Shown here piece by piece: positions 1 to 8,611 of a stretch of 45,323 nucleotides of DNA. The DNA comes from an uncultured Eubacteriales bacterium (GTDB taxonomy: Bacteria; Bacillota; Clostridia; Lachnospirales; Lachnospiraceae): assembly GCA_900316115.1 (NCBI GenBank), contig ONBN01000028.1, positions 1 through 45,323 on the forward strand, read 5' to 3'. Every line of letters starts with the position of its first letter. The first letter of the stretch is position 1. The notes beneath the pieces were generated by a model. The model searched no databases. It was not told the origin of the DNA and saw only the letters and a program-made list of their open reading frames with translations. Position numbers and translations under genes: made by a program.

Positions 1-632
1 TTTGTCCTTCTGCTTAGGATCTGGATCAGACGGCTGATCTCCTTATCCCTTCCAACCACAGGATCCAGCCTGCCTGCTTCTGCAAGCTCTGTCAGGTCCC
101 TGCTGTATTTGTCAAGGATGGGTGTAGCTGATCCATTACCATTTGCTCCCGCTTTGCCTGCTGCAAAGGTGTCGTTTGGAAGTTCTCCATCATAACCCAT
201 AGCAGTAAGTACTGCACTGTACAGCTTCTGGATATTGATCCCAAGGGTATAAAGAAGCCTGGTGGCCACACAGTCAGTCTCACGCAGAAGTGCAAGGAGA
301 AGGTGCTCAGTGCCTGCCTGGTCCTCCTGCATCTCCTCTGCCAGTTCCACAGCTTCCCGGATCACGCTTTCTGCACGGGGACTGTAATGCTTCTCCTTGA
401 TCTGTACATTTCTGCTTTCTGCAGGGGGTGCGATCAGCTTCTGTATCAGATCCAGCAGCTTCCTTGGCTCTACATGAAATTCCTCCAGAACCTTCCCTGC
501 AGTGCCTTCCTTCTCTGCCAGAAGCCCTACCAGGATATGCTCTGTCCCTATATATCCATGGTTTAGATCCTGTACCACACCTTCTGCCAGTGCGAGGGCA
601 TTTTCTGCCTGTCTGGTAAATCTGTTATCCAT
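1..632 (-). CDS. clpC: ClpC-type ATP-dependent Clp protease ATPase subunit (N-terminal part, cut by window edge)
   Basis: The visible 210 residues begin MDNRFTRQAENAL and hold the two Clp_N repeats, including the GTEHILVGLL and GTEHLLLALL motifs. They run on to the start of the first AAA+ module (PILDKYSRDLTELA, then VVGRDKEI). ClpC is the AAA+ unfoldase that feeds substrates to ClpP. The start ATG at 632 has GGAGG upstream with good spacing. The Walker motifs and the rest lie beyond position 1. The gene starts 16 bases after a GntR regulator, so the two are probably co-transcribed. No ctsR, mcsA or mcsB precedes it here, unlike Bacillus. ClpC rather than ClpB or ClpE is inferred from the N-domain and is fairly sure. 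Confidence 0.9.
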   Translation of the reverse strand, partial: MDNRFTRQAENALALAEGVVQDLNHGYIGTEHILVGLLAEKEGTAGKVLEEFHVEPRKLLDLIQKLIAPPAESRNVQIKEKHYSPRAESVIREAVELAEEMQEDQAGTEHLLLALLRETDCVATRLLYTLGINIQKLYSAVLTAMGYDGELPNDTFAAGKAGANGNGSATPILDKYSRDLTELAEAGRLDPVVGRDKEISRLIQILSRRT

Positions 633-648
633 AAATGTCCTCCTGAAC

Positions 649-1017
649 TTATATATATTCATCAAAGATCTCATCAATCAGCTGATGGACTTCTTCTCTT
701 GTTACATTCTTGCAGCTTCCCCTTGCAAGTGCAACGGTAAGCTTTTCTTTCAGTTCTTCCAGTGCCTTTACCTTATCTGCATCTACACAGATCACTGCGC
801 CTCTTCTCCTGTCTATGGACACAAAGCCCTCCTGGCGCAGCAGTGCATATGCTTTGTTCACTGTATGCATATTGATCCCGATGGTATCTGCAAGCTGCCG
901 CACAGAGGGAAGGGCATCTCCGTCCTTCAGTCTGGAAGTGGCGATCCCCATAATGATCTGGTTGGTCAGCTGCATATATATAGCTTCATCACTGTTAAAA
1001 TTAATTTCTATGATCAC
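649..1017 (-). CDS. GntR-family (YtrA-type) transcriptional regulator
   Basis: This is a short regulator of about 122 residues with an N-terminal winged helix. The motif DEAIYMQLTNQI is followed by the helix-turn-helix core LPSVRQLADTIGINMHTVNKAY, here read as two pieces, and a short helical tail typical of the YtrA subfamily. Such proteins often control neighbouring transporter or stress genes. The frame stays open to an ATG at 1050, but a GTG at 1017 has a near-perfect GGAGG 8 bases upstream and matches the usual start of the family, so I chose 1017. It lies directly upstream of clpC and occupies the position CtsR holds in many Firmicutes. That it regulates clpC is inference. Confidence 0.85.
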   Translation of the reverse strand: MIIEINFNSDEAIYMQLTNQIIMGIATSRLKDGDALPSVRQLADTIGINMHTVNKAYALLRQEGFVSIDRRRGAVICVDADKVKALEELKEKLTVALARGSCKNVTREEVHQLIDEIFDEYI

Positions 1018-1083
1018 TGCATCTGCCTCCTGTGTTACTGTTATATTCATACTAGCACAAATCCAGTCATTTGAAAAGCCTAA

Positions 1084-1116
1084 AAAAGAGATGCTGCTTT
1101 TGGCAACACCTCTTTT
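1084..1116 (-). terminator. Rho-independent terminator after the SseB-like gene
   Basis: Read on the minus strand, a 13-base stem (AAAAGAGGTGTTG pairing with CAGCATCTCTTTT, including two G-U pairs) is followed by a T run. It sits between the SseB-like gene and the GntR regulator. The pairing is complete only in minus-strand RNA, which fits the end of the purine operon. Confidence 0.75.
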
Positions 1117-1132
1117 CACAGGTAAGCTTTCT

Positions 1133-1897
1133 TTACCGTTTCAGGATCTTATTCAGCTGTTCCTTATCAAGGATCAGATTAATCCCCATTGGATTCACTA
1201 CCATTGCCTTTGCCTGTGGGATCAGCACATCCGGCAGCTTTGCAAACGGTACTCTTGCTGCACGAAGCTTTTTGCCCTTGGCAAATTTTTCAAATTCCAT
1301 AATATCAGAAAATGCAGGCTGAAGCACATCCCCTTCTTTATTTTTCAGAAATGGGATGTTTACCTTATGAGGATCCTCCGGATCCTTGTCCATAGCAATC
1401 AGGAAATCAGACTTCACAAGGTTTGCGATCAGCTCCTCTTCCAGTTCACGCATGTTTTTACGCTCTTCCTTTTTCACCGGACGGCGAAGCTCCTGCATAA
1501 AATAAATTCCTGACAGCTGAAGGGTAGAGTTGAACAGCGGTCTTTTTGCAGGCTCCAGCTTACTGAAATCTGCCTGTCTTGCAATATCTGTCAGATCTAC
1601 CTCTGTACGGTCTTCTCCGTCTGCCCAGATCACGCTGTTCACGCCAATAGCATATAAGGTTCCGTAAAATCTTGGAAAATCCTTTTTCTCGTATTTCATT
1701 CCCATCAGGAGAACCTTGTCCTCCAGTTTTTTCTTTCCAAATTCTTTAATGCCCTCTTCTGTGGAAAATACCCAGGCCTGGTCATTAAAGCTTTCCTCAT
1801 CACAGGTAACATATGGCAGCTTTGTAGCCTGGGAATAAGCTACAAATACCACATCCCTGTTCTGCAGTTCTTTCACTGCATCTGCTTTGTTTCCCAT
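1133..1897 (-). CDS. SseB-family-like protein
   Basis: This is a 254-residue soluble protein with no signal peptide or membrane segment. The N-terminal half has a LQNRDVVFVAYSQ stretch. The C-terminal third ends in KAMVVNPMGINLILDKEQL, which resembles the VVNP-G-NL-L signature of SseB N-terminal-domain proteins in Firmicutes. The family has no clear biochemical function in these bacteria. It is the last gene of the run purE-purM-purN-purD-flavodiiron protein-this gene, 33 bases after the flavodiiron gene, and is closed by a terminator. Its link to purine synthesis or redox stress is unknown. The family call is moderate. Confidence 0.65.
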   Translation of the reverse strand: MGNKADAVKELQNRDVVFVAYSQATKLPYVTCDEESFNDQAWVFSTEEGIKEFGKKKLEDKVLLMGMKYEKKDFPRFYGTLYAIGVNSVIWADGEDRTEVDLTDIARQADFSKLEPAKRPLFNSTLQLSGIYFMQELRRPVKKEERKNMRELEEELIANLVKSDFLIAMDKDPEDPHKVNIPFLKNKEGDVLQPAFSDIMEFEKFAKGKKLRAARVPFAKLPDVLIPQAKAMVVNPMGINLILDKEQLNKILKR

Positions 1898-1930
1898 GTT
1901 TTATCCTTTCCTGCAGTGATCGCACACTGC

Positions 1931-3124
1931 TTATTTTACCATAAATTCTACAATCTTATCCATCTCTTCCAGCTGGTCTGCCTTTAATGCAGACTTCACG
2001 GTAAGACACGGCTCCATGATCTCCATATTCTTCATCTGTGAAAGCATCTCACGGATCTGCTTTCCTGCTGTGGCAGCCCATGTACCATTATCAAATACAG
2101 CCACCTTACGATTCTGGAAATTGTGTGCCTTCAGTTCATGAAGAAGTGTTTCCATCTTAGGGAAGATACCACCATTGTAAGTCGGACAGGCAAATACGAT
2201 CCTGTCACAGCGGAATGCTTCTGACAGCAGGTAGGATGGATCTGTAACAGAAACATCATACATTGCAATGTTCTTCTCCCCTGCATCAGCCAGCTTACCA
2301 GCAAGAACAACTGCCGCATTCTCAGTATTTCCGTAAATAGAACCGTAAAGAACCAGTACTGTATGGTCCTCCGGTGTATAAGTGCTCCACTTCTGATATT
2401 TGTCAATGAACCAGCCTAAATTCTCTCTCCAGATCGGTCCATGAAGAGGGCAGATCATCTGGATATCCAGTGCAAGGGTCTTCTTTAATGCAGCCTGTAC
2501 CTGTGTGCCATATTTGCCAACAATATTGGTCAGATATCTTCTTGCATCATCCAGCCACTGGTTCTCAAAATCTACCTCATCTGCAAAAATATTGCCGTTT
2601 AAGGCTCCAAAAGTACCAAACGCATCTGCACTGAACAGCACCTTATCATATGCATCGTATGTTACCATTGCCTCAGGCCAGTGAACCATAGGGATCATGG
2701 CAAAAGCCAGGGTGTGCTTTCCTGTGCTTAAGGTATCTCCCTCTTTGATCACAACTGCACGGCTGTCCACATCAAAATCAAAGAACTGGCGGATCATGCC
2801 AAAGGTCTTTGTATTTCCTACGATCTTTACTTCCGGATAACGGAGCACAATATCAGCGATCAATGCACAGTGATCCGGCTCCATATGATTCACGATCATA
2901 TAGTCCAGGCTGCGTCCTGCAAGCACATGCTCCAGATTCTCCAGGAACTGCCCGCTGACAGATCTGTCTACTGTATCCAGAAGCACAGTCTTCTCATCCA
3001 GAAGCACATAAGAATTGTAAGAAACCCCTCTTGGGATCGGATACATATTCTCAAACAGGGCCAGTCTTCTGTCACTGGCACCTGCCCAGTATAAATCCTC
3101 TGTTACTTTCTTTGTACAATACAT
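1931..3124 (-). CDS. Flavodiiron protein (FprA-type A flavoprotein)
   Basis: This 397-residue cytoplasmic enzyme has the usual two-part build. Residues 1 to about 250 form a metallo-beta-lactamase-like diiron domain with the ligand motif NHMEPDH (His80, Glu82, Asp84, His85), a later SADAFG aspartate and a CPLHGP histidine. From about 255 it has a flavodoxin domain with the FMN loop YGSIYGNTENAA. Family members reduce O2 to water or NO to N2O using electrons from rubredoxin or a similar carrier, protecting anaerobes. No rubredoxin is fused or adjacent. The gene starts 14 bases after purD, so it appears to ride on the purine operon. AGGAG lies 9 bases before the ATG. O2 versus NO preference cannot be read from sequence. 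Confidence 0.92.
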   Translation of the reverse strand: MYCTKKVTEDLYWAGASDRRLALFENMYPIPRGVSYNSYVLLDEKTVLLDTVDRSVSGQFLENLEHVLAGRSLDYMIVNHMEPDHCALIADIVLRYPEVKIVGNTKTFGMIRQFFDFDVDSRAVVIKEGDTLSTGKHTLAFAMIPMVHWPEAMVTYDAYDKVLFSADAFGTFGALNGNIFADEVDFENQWLDDARRYLTNIVGKYGTQVQAALKKTLALDIQMICPLHGPIWRENLGWFIDKYQKWSTYTPEDHTVLVLYGSIYGNTENAAVVLAGKLADAGEKNIAMYDVSVTDPSYLLSEAFRCDRIVFACPTYNGGIFPKMETLLHELKAHNFQNRKVAVFDNGTWAATAGKQIREMLSQMKNMEIMEPCLTVKSALKADQLEEMDKIVEFMVK

Positions 3125-3138
3125 CCCCTTTCACTCCT

Positions 3139-4413
3139 TTATGCCTCGTCAATAGCCTTTCCAATGTCATGGCGCATATATTTATTGGCAAACTGAATCC
3201 AGTTCGTAGCTTCATACGCATTCTTTCTGGCTTCTTTAAGATCTTTTCCCTTTGCGGTAATGCCAAGCACACGGCCTCCGTTTGTAACGATCTGGCCATC
3301 TTTAAAGGCTGTACCTGCATGGAAACAGTAATATCCGTCTTTGTCCTTGAAGTTTTCAAAGCCCTGGATCGGGATCCCTTTTTCGTATTTTACAGGGTAT
3401 CCGTCACTTGCAAGTACCACACATACTGCTGCATTGTCCTCAAACTGCAGATCCACCTGGTCAAGAGTGCCATTAATGCAGGCCTGCATCACATCAATAA
3501 TATCATTTTTCATTCTTGGCAGTACTACCTGTGCTTCCGGATCCCCGAATCTGGCATTGTATTCCAGAACCTTAGGGCCATCCGCTGTAAGCATAAGGCC
3601 AAAGAAAATAATCCCCTTAAATTCCCTGCCTTCTTTTGCCATAGCATCTACGGTTGCCTGATAGATATATTTCTTGCAGAACGCATCCACTTCATCTGTG
3701 TAGAAAGGACTTGGTGAAAATGTACCCATTCCTCCTGTATTCAGTCCCTGATCCCCGTCACAGGCTCTCTTGTGATCCTGTGCAGAAGTCATGGTCTTAA
3801 TGGTCTTACCGTCTACAAAGGACAGAACAGATACCTCACGGCCTGTCATAAACTCTTCGATCACCATGGTATTACCTGCATTGCCGAATTTCTTATCTTC
3901 CATGATCTCACGTACACCGGCCTCTGCCTCTGCAAGATCCTGGCAGATCAGCACACCTTTTCCAAGTGCCAGTCCATCTGCTTTCAGTACAATTGGAAAT
4001 TTAGCCTGGGTTCTTAAATAATCCAGTGCTTTCTTTGGATCGTCAAAGTTCTCATATGCAGCTGTAGGAATATGATATTTCTTCATCAGATCCTTTGAAA
4101 AAGCCTTGGAGCCTTCCAGGATCGCAGCATTCTTCCTTGGTCCGAACACTGCCAGCCCTCTTTTTTCAAATACATCTACGATACCGCCAACCAGCGGATC
4201 GTCCATTCCAACGATCGTAAGACCGATCTGATTCTCCTGTGCAAAATCAGCCAGTTTTTTAAACTCCATGGCTCCGATAGGAACACACTCTGCCAGTTCT
4301 GCGATTCCTGCATTTCCAGGTGCACAGTAAATCTTATCTGCCTTCTGGCTTTTTGCCACGCTCCAGGCAATGGCATGTTCTCTTCCGCCGCTTCCAACGA
4401 TTAATACCCTCAT
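3139..4413 (-). CDS. purD: Phosphoribosylamine-glycine ligase (GAR synthetase)
   Basis: The enzyme joins glycine to phosphoribosylamine using ATP, step 2 of purine synthesis. The protein begins MRVLIVGSGGREHAIAW, the family signature, and carries the ATP-grasp core with VLKADGLALGKGV and the metal-site region VLEYNARFGDPEAQ. Its length of 424 residues is normal. The frame extends upstream to 4470, but the ATG at 4413 has AGGAGG 5 bases before it and matches the conserved start. It follows purN with a 49-base gap and is the fourth pur gene in the run. Confidence 0.96.
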   Translation of the reverse strand: MRVLIVGSGGREHAIAWSVAKSQKADKIYCAPGNAGIAELAECVPIGAMEFKKLADFAQENQIGLTIVGMDDPLVGGIVDVFEKRGLAVFGPRKNAAILEGSKAFSKDLMKKYHIPTAAYENFDDPKKALDYLRTQAKFPIVLKADGLALGKGVLICQDLAEAEAGVREIMEDKKFGNAGNTMVIEEFMTGREVSVLSFVDGKTIKTMTSAQDHKRACDGDQGLNTGGMGTFSPSPFYTDEVDAFCKKYIYQATVDAMAKEGREFKGIIFFGLMLTADGPKVLEYNARFGDPEAQVVLPRMKNDIIDVMQACINGTLDQVDLQFEDNAAVCVVLASDGYPVKYEKGIPIQGFENFKDKDGYYCFHAGTAFKDGQIVTNGGRVLGITAKGKDLKEARKNAYEATNWIQFANKYMRHDIGKAIDEA

Positions 4414-4462
4414 TGTATCCTCCTGCTGTCCCTTCAGGGACACTGCTTCTTCTGTCTGCTTA

Positions 4463-5089
4463 TTATTCACTGATGGTTACAATTCCGTTCTCTACCGTGA
4501 CCTTATCATTTGCGATCAGCTGGATGGCCTTTGGAAGGAGCTTCCATTCAGCCCGCTCCATAACCCTTCGCTGAAGTGTCTTAGGTGTATCGTCCGGTTC
4601 AATATCCACTGCTTTTTGCAGGATGATAGGGCCGGTATCTGTACCTGTGTCTACAAAATGAACAGTAGCGCCGGTAACCTTTACCCCTCTTTTCAAAGCT
4701 TCTTCATGTACATGAAGGCCGTAATAGCCAACACCACAGAAAGAAGGGATCAAAGATGGATGGATGTTGATGATTCTGTTAGGGAATGCTTCCACAATAG
4801 AAGATGGAATGGCCACAAGGAATCCTGCCAGAACCACAAGATCGATCTCAGCTTCCTGAAGCGTTCTAAGAAGTGCCTGGTGAAAGTCCTCTCTTGTATC
4901 ATAATCTTTTGGAGAAATGCATACCGCAGGGATCTGGTGATCCTTTGCACGCTTCAATGCATATGCCCCTGCATTGTTGCTGACCACCAGTGTAACCTGT
5001 GCATTGGTGATCTTCCCTGCATCCTGGGCATCCAGGATGGCCTGAAGGTTTGTGCCGCCTCCGGATACCAGAACGCCTACCTTCAGCAT
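4463..5089 (-). CDS. purN: Phosphoribosylglycinamide formyltransferase
   Basis: This 208-residue enzyme transfers a formyl group from 10-formyl-THF to GAR, step 3 of purine synthesis. The N-terminus reads MLKVGVLVSGGGTNLQAIL. The catalytic region shows NIHPSLIPSF with the asparagine and histidine of the active site, then GATVHFVDTGTDTGPII with the catalytic aspartate. The length is normal. The start overlaps the purM stop by 7 bases (ATGCTGA), implying translational coupling. That coupling may be disturbed by the purM lesion upstream. Confidence 0.96.
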   Translation of the reverse strand: MLKVGVLVSGGGTNLQAILDAQDAGKITNAQVTLVVSNNAGAYALKRAKDHQIPAVCISPKDYDTREDFHQALLRTLQEAEIDLVVLAGFLVAIPSSIVEAFPNRIINIHPSLIPSFCGVGYYGLHVHEEALKRGVKVTGATVHFVDTGTDTGPIILQKAVDIEPDDTPKTLQRRVMERAEWKLLPKAIQLIANDKVTVENGIVTISE

Positions 5090-5972
5090 AATGTTACTCC
5101 TTTTTCACCTGCTTCAATATGGCCTACTACATAAGGCTGCTCTCCAACTTCCTTGATAGCGGCTACAGTCTTGTCCACATCTTCCGGTGCTACAGCAAGA
5201 ACCATACCAAGTCCCATATTGTATGTATTATACATCATTTTTTCTTCAATACCGCCTGTACGTGCCAGAAGTCCGAAGATTGGCGGTACAGGATAGCTGT
5301 CTTTTTTGATCACTGCACGGGTGCCATCTTTCAGCATACGGGGAACATTCTCATAAAAACCGCCGCCTGTGATATGGCTGCATGCATGTACACGCACAGA
5401 GAAAAACCATTGCTGTGAACGCCTGAGGATGCCATACCGATCAGTACATCTCCTGCATTTAATGCTTCTCCTGTGATCAGGTCTTTTTTATCTACAACAC
5501 CTACAGCAAAACCTGCAAGGTCATATTCATCTACAGGATAAAATCCAGGCATTTCTGCTGTCTCACCGCCGATAAGAGCAGCATTTGACTGCTGACAGCC
5601 ATCTGCAACACCTTTCACGATCTGTGCGATCTTTTCCGGATAGTTCTTGCCACAGGCAATATAATCCAGGAAGAACAGAGGCTCCCCGCCTGCACAGGCA
5701 ATATCATTTACACACATAGCAACACAGTCAATGCCAACGGTATCATGCTGATCCATGATAAATGCCAGTTTTAACTTGGTACCTACGCCGTCTGTACCGG
5801 ATACCAGAGTAGGCTCCTCCATATCCTTGAAAGCGTTCATGGAAAAGGCACCTGAAAAACCGCCGATTCCTCCAAGCACTTCCGGGCGCATTGTCTTTGC
5901 AATATGCTGTTTCATCAGCTCTACAGACTTGTACCCTGCCTCAATATCTACTCCTGCGTTCTTGTAATCCAT
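5083..5972 (-). pseudogene. purM: Phosphoribosylformylglycinamidine cyclo-ligase (AIR synthetase), internally deleted and frameshifted
   Basis: PurM closes FGAM to AIR in purine synthesis. The first frame (start 5972, GGAGG upstream) gives a normal N-terminal half with [21 protein letters not shown] and [10 protein letters not shown] up to [11 protein letters not shown] at residue 192. At about 5400 the frame then diverges and stops at 5331. The expected C-terminal half continues in another frame as [19 protein letters not shown] to the stop at 5083. Adding the two parts gives about 297 residues against about 340 for the family, so about 45 residues that normally join HSNGFSL to the CSHITGGGF motif are missing as well. 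The lesion is a deletion whose length is not a multiple of three. It could be a real mutation or an assembly or read collapse. Without it the operon would be an ordinary purE-M-N-D. Confidence 0.88.
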
Positions 5973-5990
5973 TTTTCTCTTCCTCCCAGA

Positions 5991-6491
5991 TTAATATTCT
6001 TTACATCCTACTTCCTGAAGTCTTGCGTCCTTTGCTTCTACCTGGCTCTTTAACTCCTGGCTGTATGCTTTCAGCTTATCTAAAAGCTGTGGATCTGATG
6101 TAGCAAGGATCTTCGCAGCCAGAAGGCCTGCATTTGCGCCGCCGTTAATAGCAACGGTTGCTACCGGAATGCCGGAAGGCATCTGTACGATAGAGTACAG
6201 GGAATCCCTGCCTCCAAGAGATGTGGTATGCATCGGAATACCAATGACCGGCATAGGGAATATGGCAGCACACATTCCCGGAAGATGGGCTGCCATTCCT
6301 GCTCCTGCAATAATGACCTTAAATCCTTTTTCCTCTGCGGATTTTGCATAATCAAAAAACACATCCGGTTCCCTGTGTGCGGAAATGATCCTCATCTCAT
6401 AATCAATTCCCAGTTTTTCCAGAATATCAGCTGCCTTTTTCATGACAGGCATATCTGAATCACTACCCATTACAATTCCTACTTTTGACAT
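5991..6491 (-). CDS. purE: 5-(carboxyamino)imidazole ribonucleotide mutase (class I PurE)
   Basis: PurE converts N5-CAIR to CAIR in bacterial purine synthesis. The 166-residue protein starts MSKVGIVMGSDSDMPVM, with the phosphate-binding GSDSD motif. It then shows SAHREPD, with the catalytic histidine, and GAGMAAHLPGM and PVIGIPM. No purK is adjacent. AGGAG precedes the ATG by 6 bases. It is the first gene of the pur run, with purM starting 18 bases after its stop. No purine riboswitch is visible in the 86 bases upstream. Confidence 0.96.
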   Translation of the reverse strand: MSKVGIVMGSDSDMPVMKKAADILEKLGIDYEMRIISAHREPDVFFDYAKSAEEKGFKVIIAGAGMAAHLPGMCAAIFPMPVIGIPMHTTSLGGRDSLYSIVQMPSGIPVATVAINGGANAGLLAAKILATSDPQLLDKLKAYSQELKSQVEAKDARLQEVGCKEY

Positions 6492-6530
6492 GATCTTCTC
6501 CTCTCAGCCTTTCTAACCGTAAATTCTACT

Positions 6531-6569
6531 AAGAATCCCTTTTTCTGTCAACCAGGAAAAGGGATTCTT
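6531..6569 (-). terminator. Hairpin between the aminopeptidase gene and purE
   Basis: A 13-base perfect inverted repeat (AAGAATCCCTTTT with AAAAGGGATTCTT) surrounds a 13-base loop. It lies just after the minus-strand aminopeptidase stop and before purE, so it probably ends the upstream transcript. The T run after the stem is better on the plus strand than on the minus strand, so termination efficiency is uncertain. Confidence 0.65.
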
Positions 6570-6577
6570 TGTATTTG

Positions 6578-8608
6578 TCAATGAAATGGCTCATTCAGCA
6601 TTTCTGTTCCTTCCAGAACAAAACGGCCGTCTTCAATGATAGAAACCATATCACCATCATCCTGGATCACCCGGATACTGCCCAGTTCCTCATAAGGGAT
6701 GGTAATATCTGTGTGACAGCCATAATATGCCAGTGATACATCATCTTTACGCATTTCTGAAATTTCATTATCCCTTGCTATAATCTCTTTTCCATCCGGA
6801 TTATACACCGGTGTATCCTCTGCCCAGCTATAACAGGTATCCCCCACTGCAAAATGAGGTCCCATTTTCTCTGCGATCAGAATAGGAAGCTTGTCCTCAA
6901 TCCCGTATTTTCTGGCAGCTACGTAAGCAGTGGTATTAGTACCAATAGCAAACTCACCCATAGCAAGCTTGGGATGATGAAACAGGATGTTGTCTTCTAT
7001 ATATTTTCTGTTGTCTTCTTCGTTTTCAAAATTACTGCAGGTATAATCGATCACCTGTCCGCAGTCAAAGACCAGCTTCAGGTCACGGAACTGCAGTCCA
7101 TTCAGGTAAACCTTGGACACATGAAGGATCCCGCCGGTTCCTGCAAGCATAGGAGATGTAAATACTTCGCCTACCGGGATATTCACATCAGCCACACAGT
7201 TTTCAAAATTGGTCTGTGTTTTGGGATCTGTCAGCTTATGAAGATGGATCAGGATATCTGTCTCATTGTCTCCCTTTCCTTTTACTTCCACCCACTCACA
7301 GGTATCCAGAGTGTCAATGATCCTCTGCTGTACCTGCTGGTAAGCCTGATAATCCAGTGTATTGATCTTTACGATCTCCCGGAAAATATCCGGATAATCA
7401 CTGCCGATCTCAGGTACTGGATAAGCAATAATGGTAAAGCTGCGCTCATCTCCATGGATATAACGGTTTACGATCTGTCCGGACTCATTGGTCAGTTCCA
7501 GATCCAGCTTATGCTGTGCCTCACTAAGACTCCATGCTTCCGGCTTGCTTTCCGGTGAAAAAGGCGCTTCTCCAAAAGTCTCGATCACTGCCGGGCCGCC
7601 GTGTACTGCCGCCAGATCCTTATACTGTTCATAAGCAGTCTGCAGAGCCCGCAGCCTTTTCTGAAGGTAATCCCCATCAAGGAACAGGGCATAATCCTGC
7701 CTGTGGTCATAATCATACTGAGGATTAATGACCCCTCCGGTATATCCGATCCTGCTGCTGCCTCTTTTGCAGGCAACATGAGGTGTATGACGGTAGATCA
7801 CAGGCTCAAGTCCCATCTCACGGAACTGAAGTACTGCAGAACGTACCATTCTTTCAAAACCAAGGTTGTACCGGATATTTACGGTTTTCTTTTTGGTAAT
7901 GTCTTTTCTTCCATTAATAAAACCGATTCTGTAGCCTTCCGTATAGGTCCTGGCCATTGCATCGATCTCTTCCTGAGGAAGAGTATTTAAAAACCTTGCA
8001 CTGCCCAGCTCGTTTTCGGAAATATATTCTCCAAACCTGTAAAGATAAGATAAATCTGAAAGGTCTGCTTCCATGATGATCTTTACTGCAAAATCCATTT
8101 CCGGATCCAGGGATCTGCGAACATGATGCTCCATCATATCCTGACAGTAATCATTCACATAAGAATACAGGATCCTGCGAAGCACTTTTTCCTCTGGTAT
8201 TTCTTCCTGGTCAAAAGCAGAATATACTTCCAGGAACAATTCCAGGGCAACTGTCATCTCCCACAGATCTTTCTCATGTGCATAAACAATGGCTCCCCTT
8301 AATTCTCCGTAAAGGAATGTAAAATCCCTGCCGTATTCACCCAGCATTTTCACTGCATAGGCCGGATTTCCATAGCTTACATTGTAATTGTCACCAGAAA
8401 TATCCTGATAAAGCAGCTGGTTTCTTTCTTTTAATTCTTCAAAAGAAAGGTCTTCTCCTTCTTCATCCATAATCTGTATGGTCTTTATAAGAAAATCTGC
8501 TGTCTTCTTAAAAAAATCCAGATACGGCTGTGCTACGGTCTTTTCCCCAGGGATCTGGGAAACTCTCATTTTAGCCAGCTCATATCTTTCCATCATCCAC
8601 TCGTCCAA
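6578..8608 (-). CDS. M29-like metallo-aminopeptidase with long N-terminal extension
   Basis: This 676-residue soluble protein has an M29 (thermophilic aminopeptidase) core in its C-terminal half. The metal-site motifs are VGEVFTSP near residue 480, a GEFAIGTN glutamate near 552, HFAVGD near 584 and CHTDITIP near 629. M29 enzymes are usually about 410 residues. Here about 260 extra residues of unknown fold precede the core, a form I associate with Clostridia. It should remove N-terminal residues from peptides in the cytoplasm using two divalent metals. The start is a TTG at 8608 with AGGAG 7 bases upstream; ATGs at 8596 and 8593 have no well-placed site. It follows the HD gene by 3 bases. Confidence 0.82.
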   Translation of the reverse strand: MDEWMMERYELAKMRVSQIPGEKTVAQPYLDFFKKTADFLIKTIQIMDEEGEDLSFEELKERNQLLYQDISGDNYNVSYGNPAYAVKMLGEYGRDFTFLYGELRGAIVYAHEKDLWEMTVALELFLEVYSAFDQEEIPEEKVLRRILYSYVNDYCQDMMEHHVRRSLDPEMDFAVKIIMEADLSDLSYLYRFGEYISENELGSARFLNTLPQEEIDAMARTYTEGYRIGFINGRKDITKKKTVNIRYNLGFERMVRSAVLQFREMGLEPVIYRHTPHVACKRGSSRIGYTGGVINPQYDYDHRQDYALFLDGDYLQKRLRALQTAYEQYKDLAAVHGGPAVIETFGEAPFSPESKPEAWSLSEAQHKLDLELTNESGQIVNRYIHGDERSFTIIAYPVPEIGSDYPDIFREIVKINTLDYQAYQQVQQRIIDTLDTCEWVEVKGKGDNETDILIHLHKLTDPKTQTNFENCVADVNIPVGEVFTSPMLAGTGGILHVSKVYLNGLQFRDLKLVFDCGQVIDYTCSNFENEEDNRKYIEDNILFHHPKLAMGEFAIGTNTTAYVAARKYGIEDKLPILIAEKMGPHFAVGDTCYSWAEDTPVYNPDGKEIIARDNEISEMRKDDVSLAYYGCHTDITIPYEELGSIRVIQDDGDMVSIIEDGRFVLEGTEMLNEPFH

Positions 8609-8611
8609 CTT

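Noticed and set aside
502-1513. Overlapping plus-strand ORFs of 190 and 267 codons
   Set aside because: They lie opposite clpC, the GntR gene and the SseB-like gene, all of which show clear families on the minus strand.
4370-5134. Plus-strand ORF of 254 codons opposite purN/purD
   Set aside because: Shadow of conserved genes; no recognisable motif and no start signal.
6492-6577. Purine riboswitch or G-box before purE
   Set aside because: Only the strong terminator-like hairpin and a ribosome-binding site are present in 86 bases; no aptamer core.
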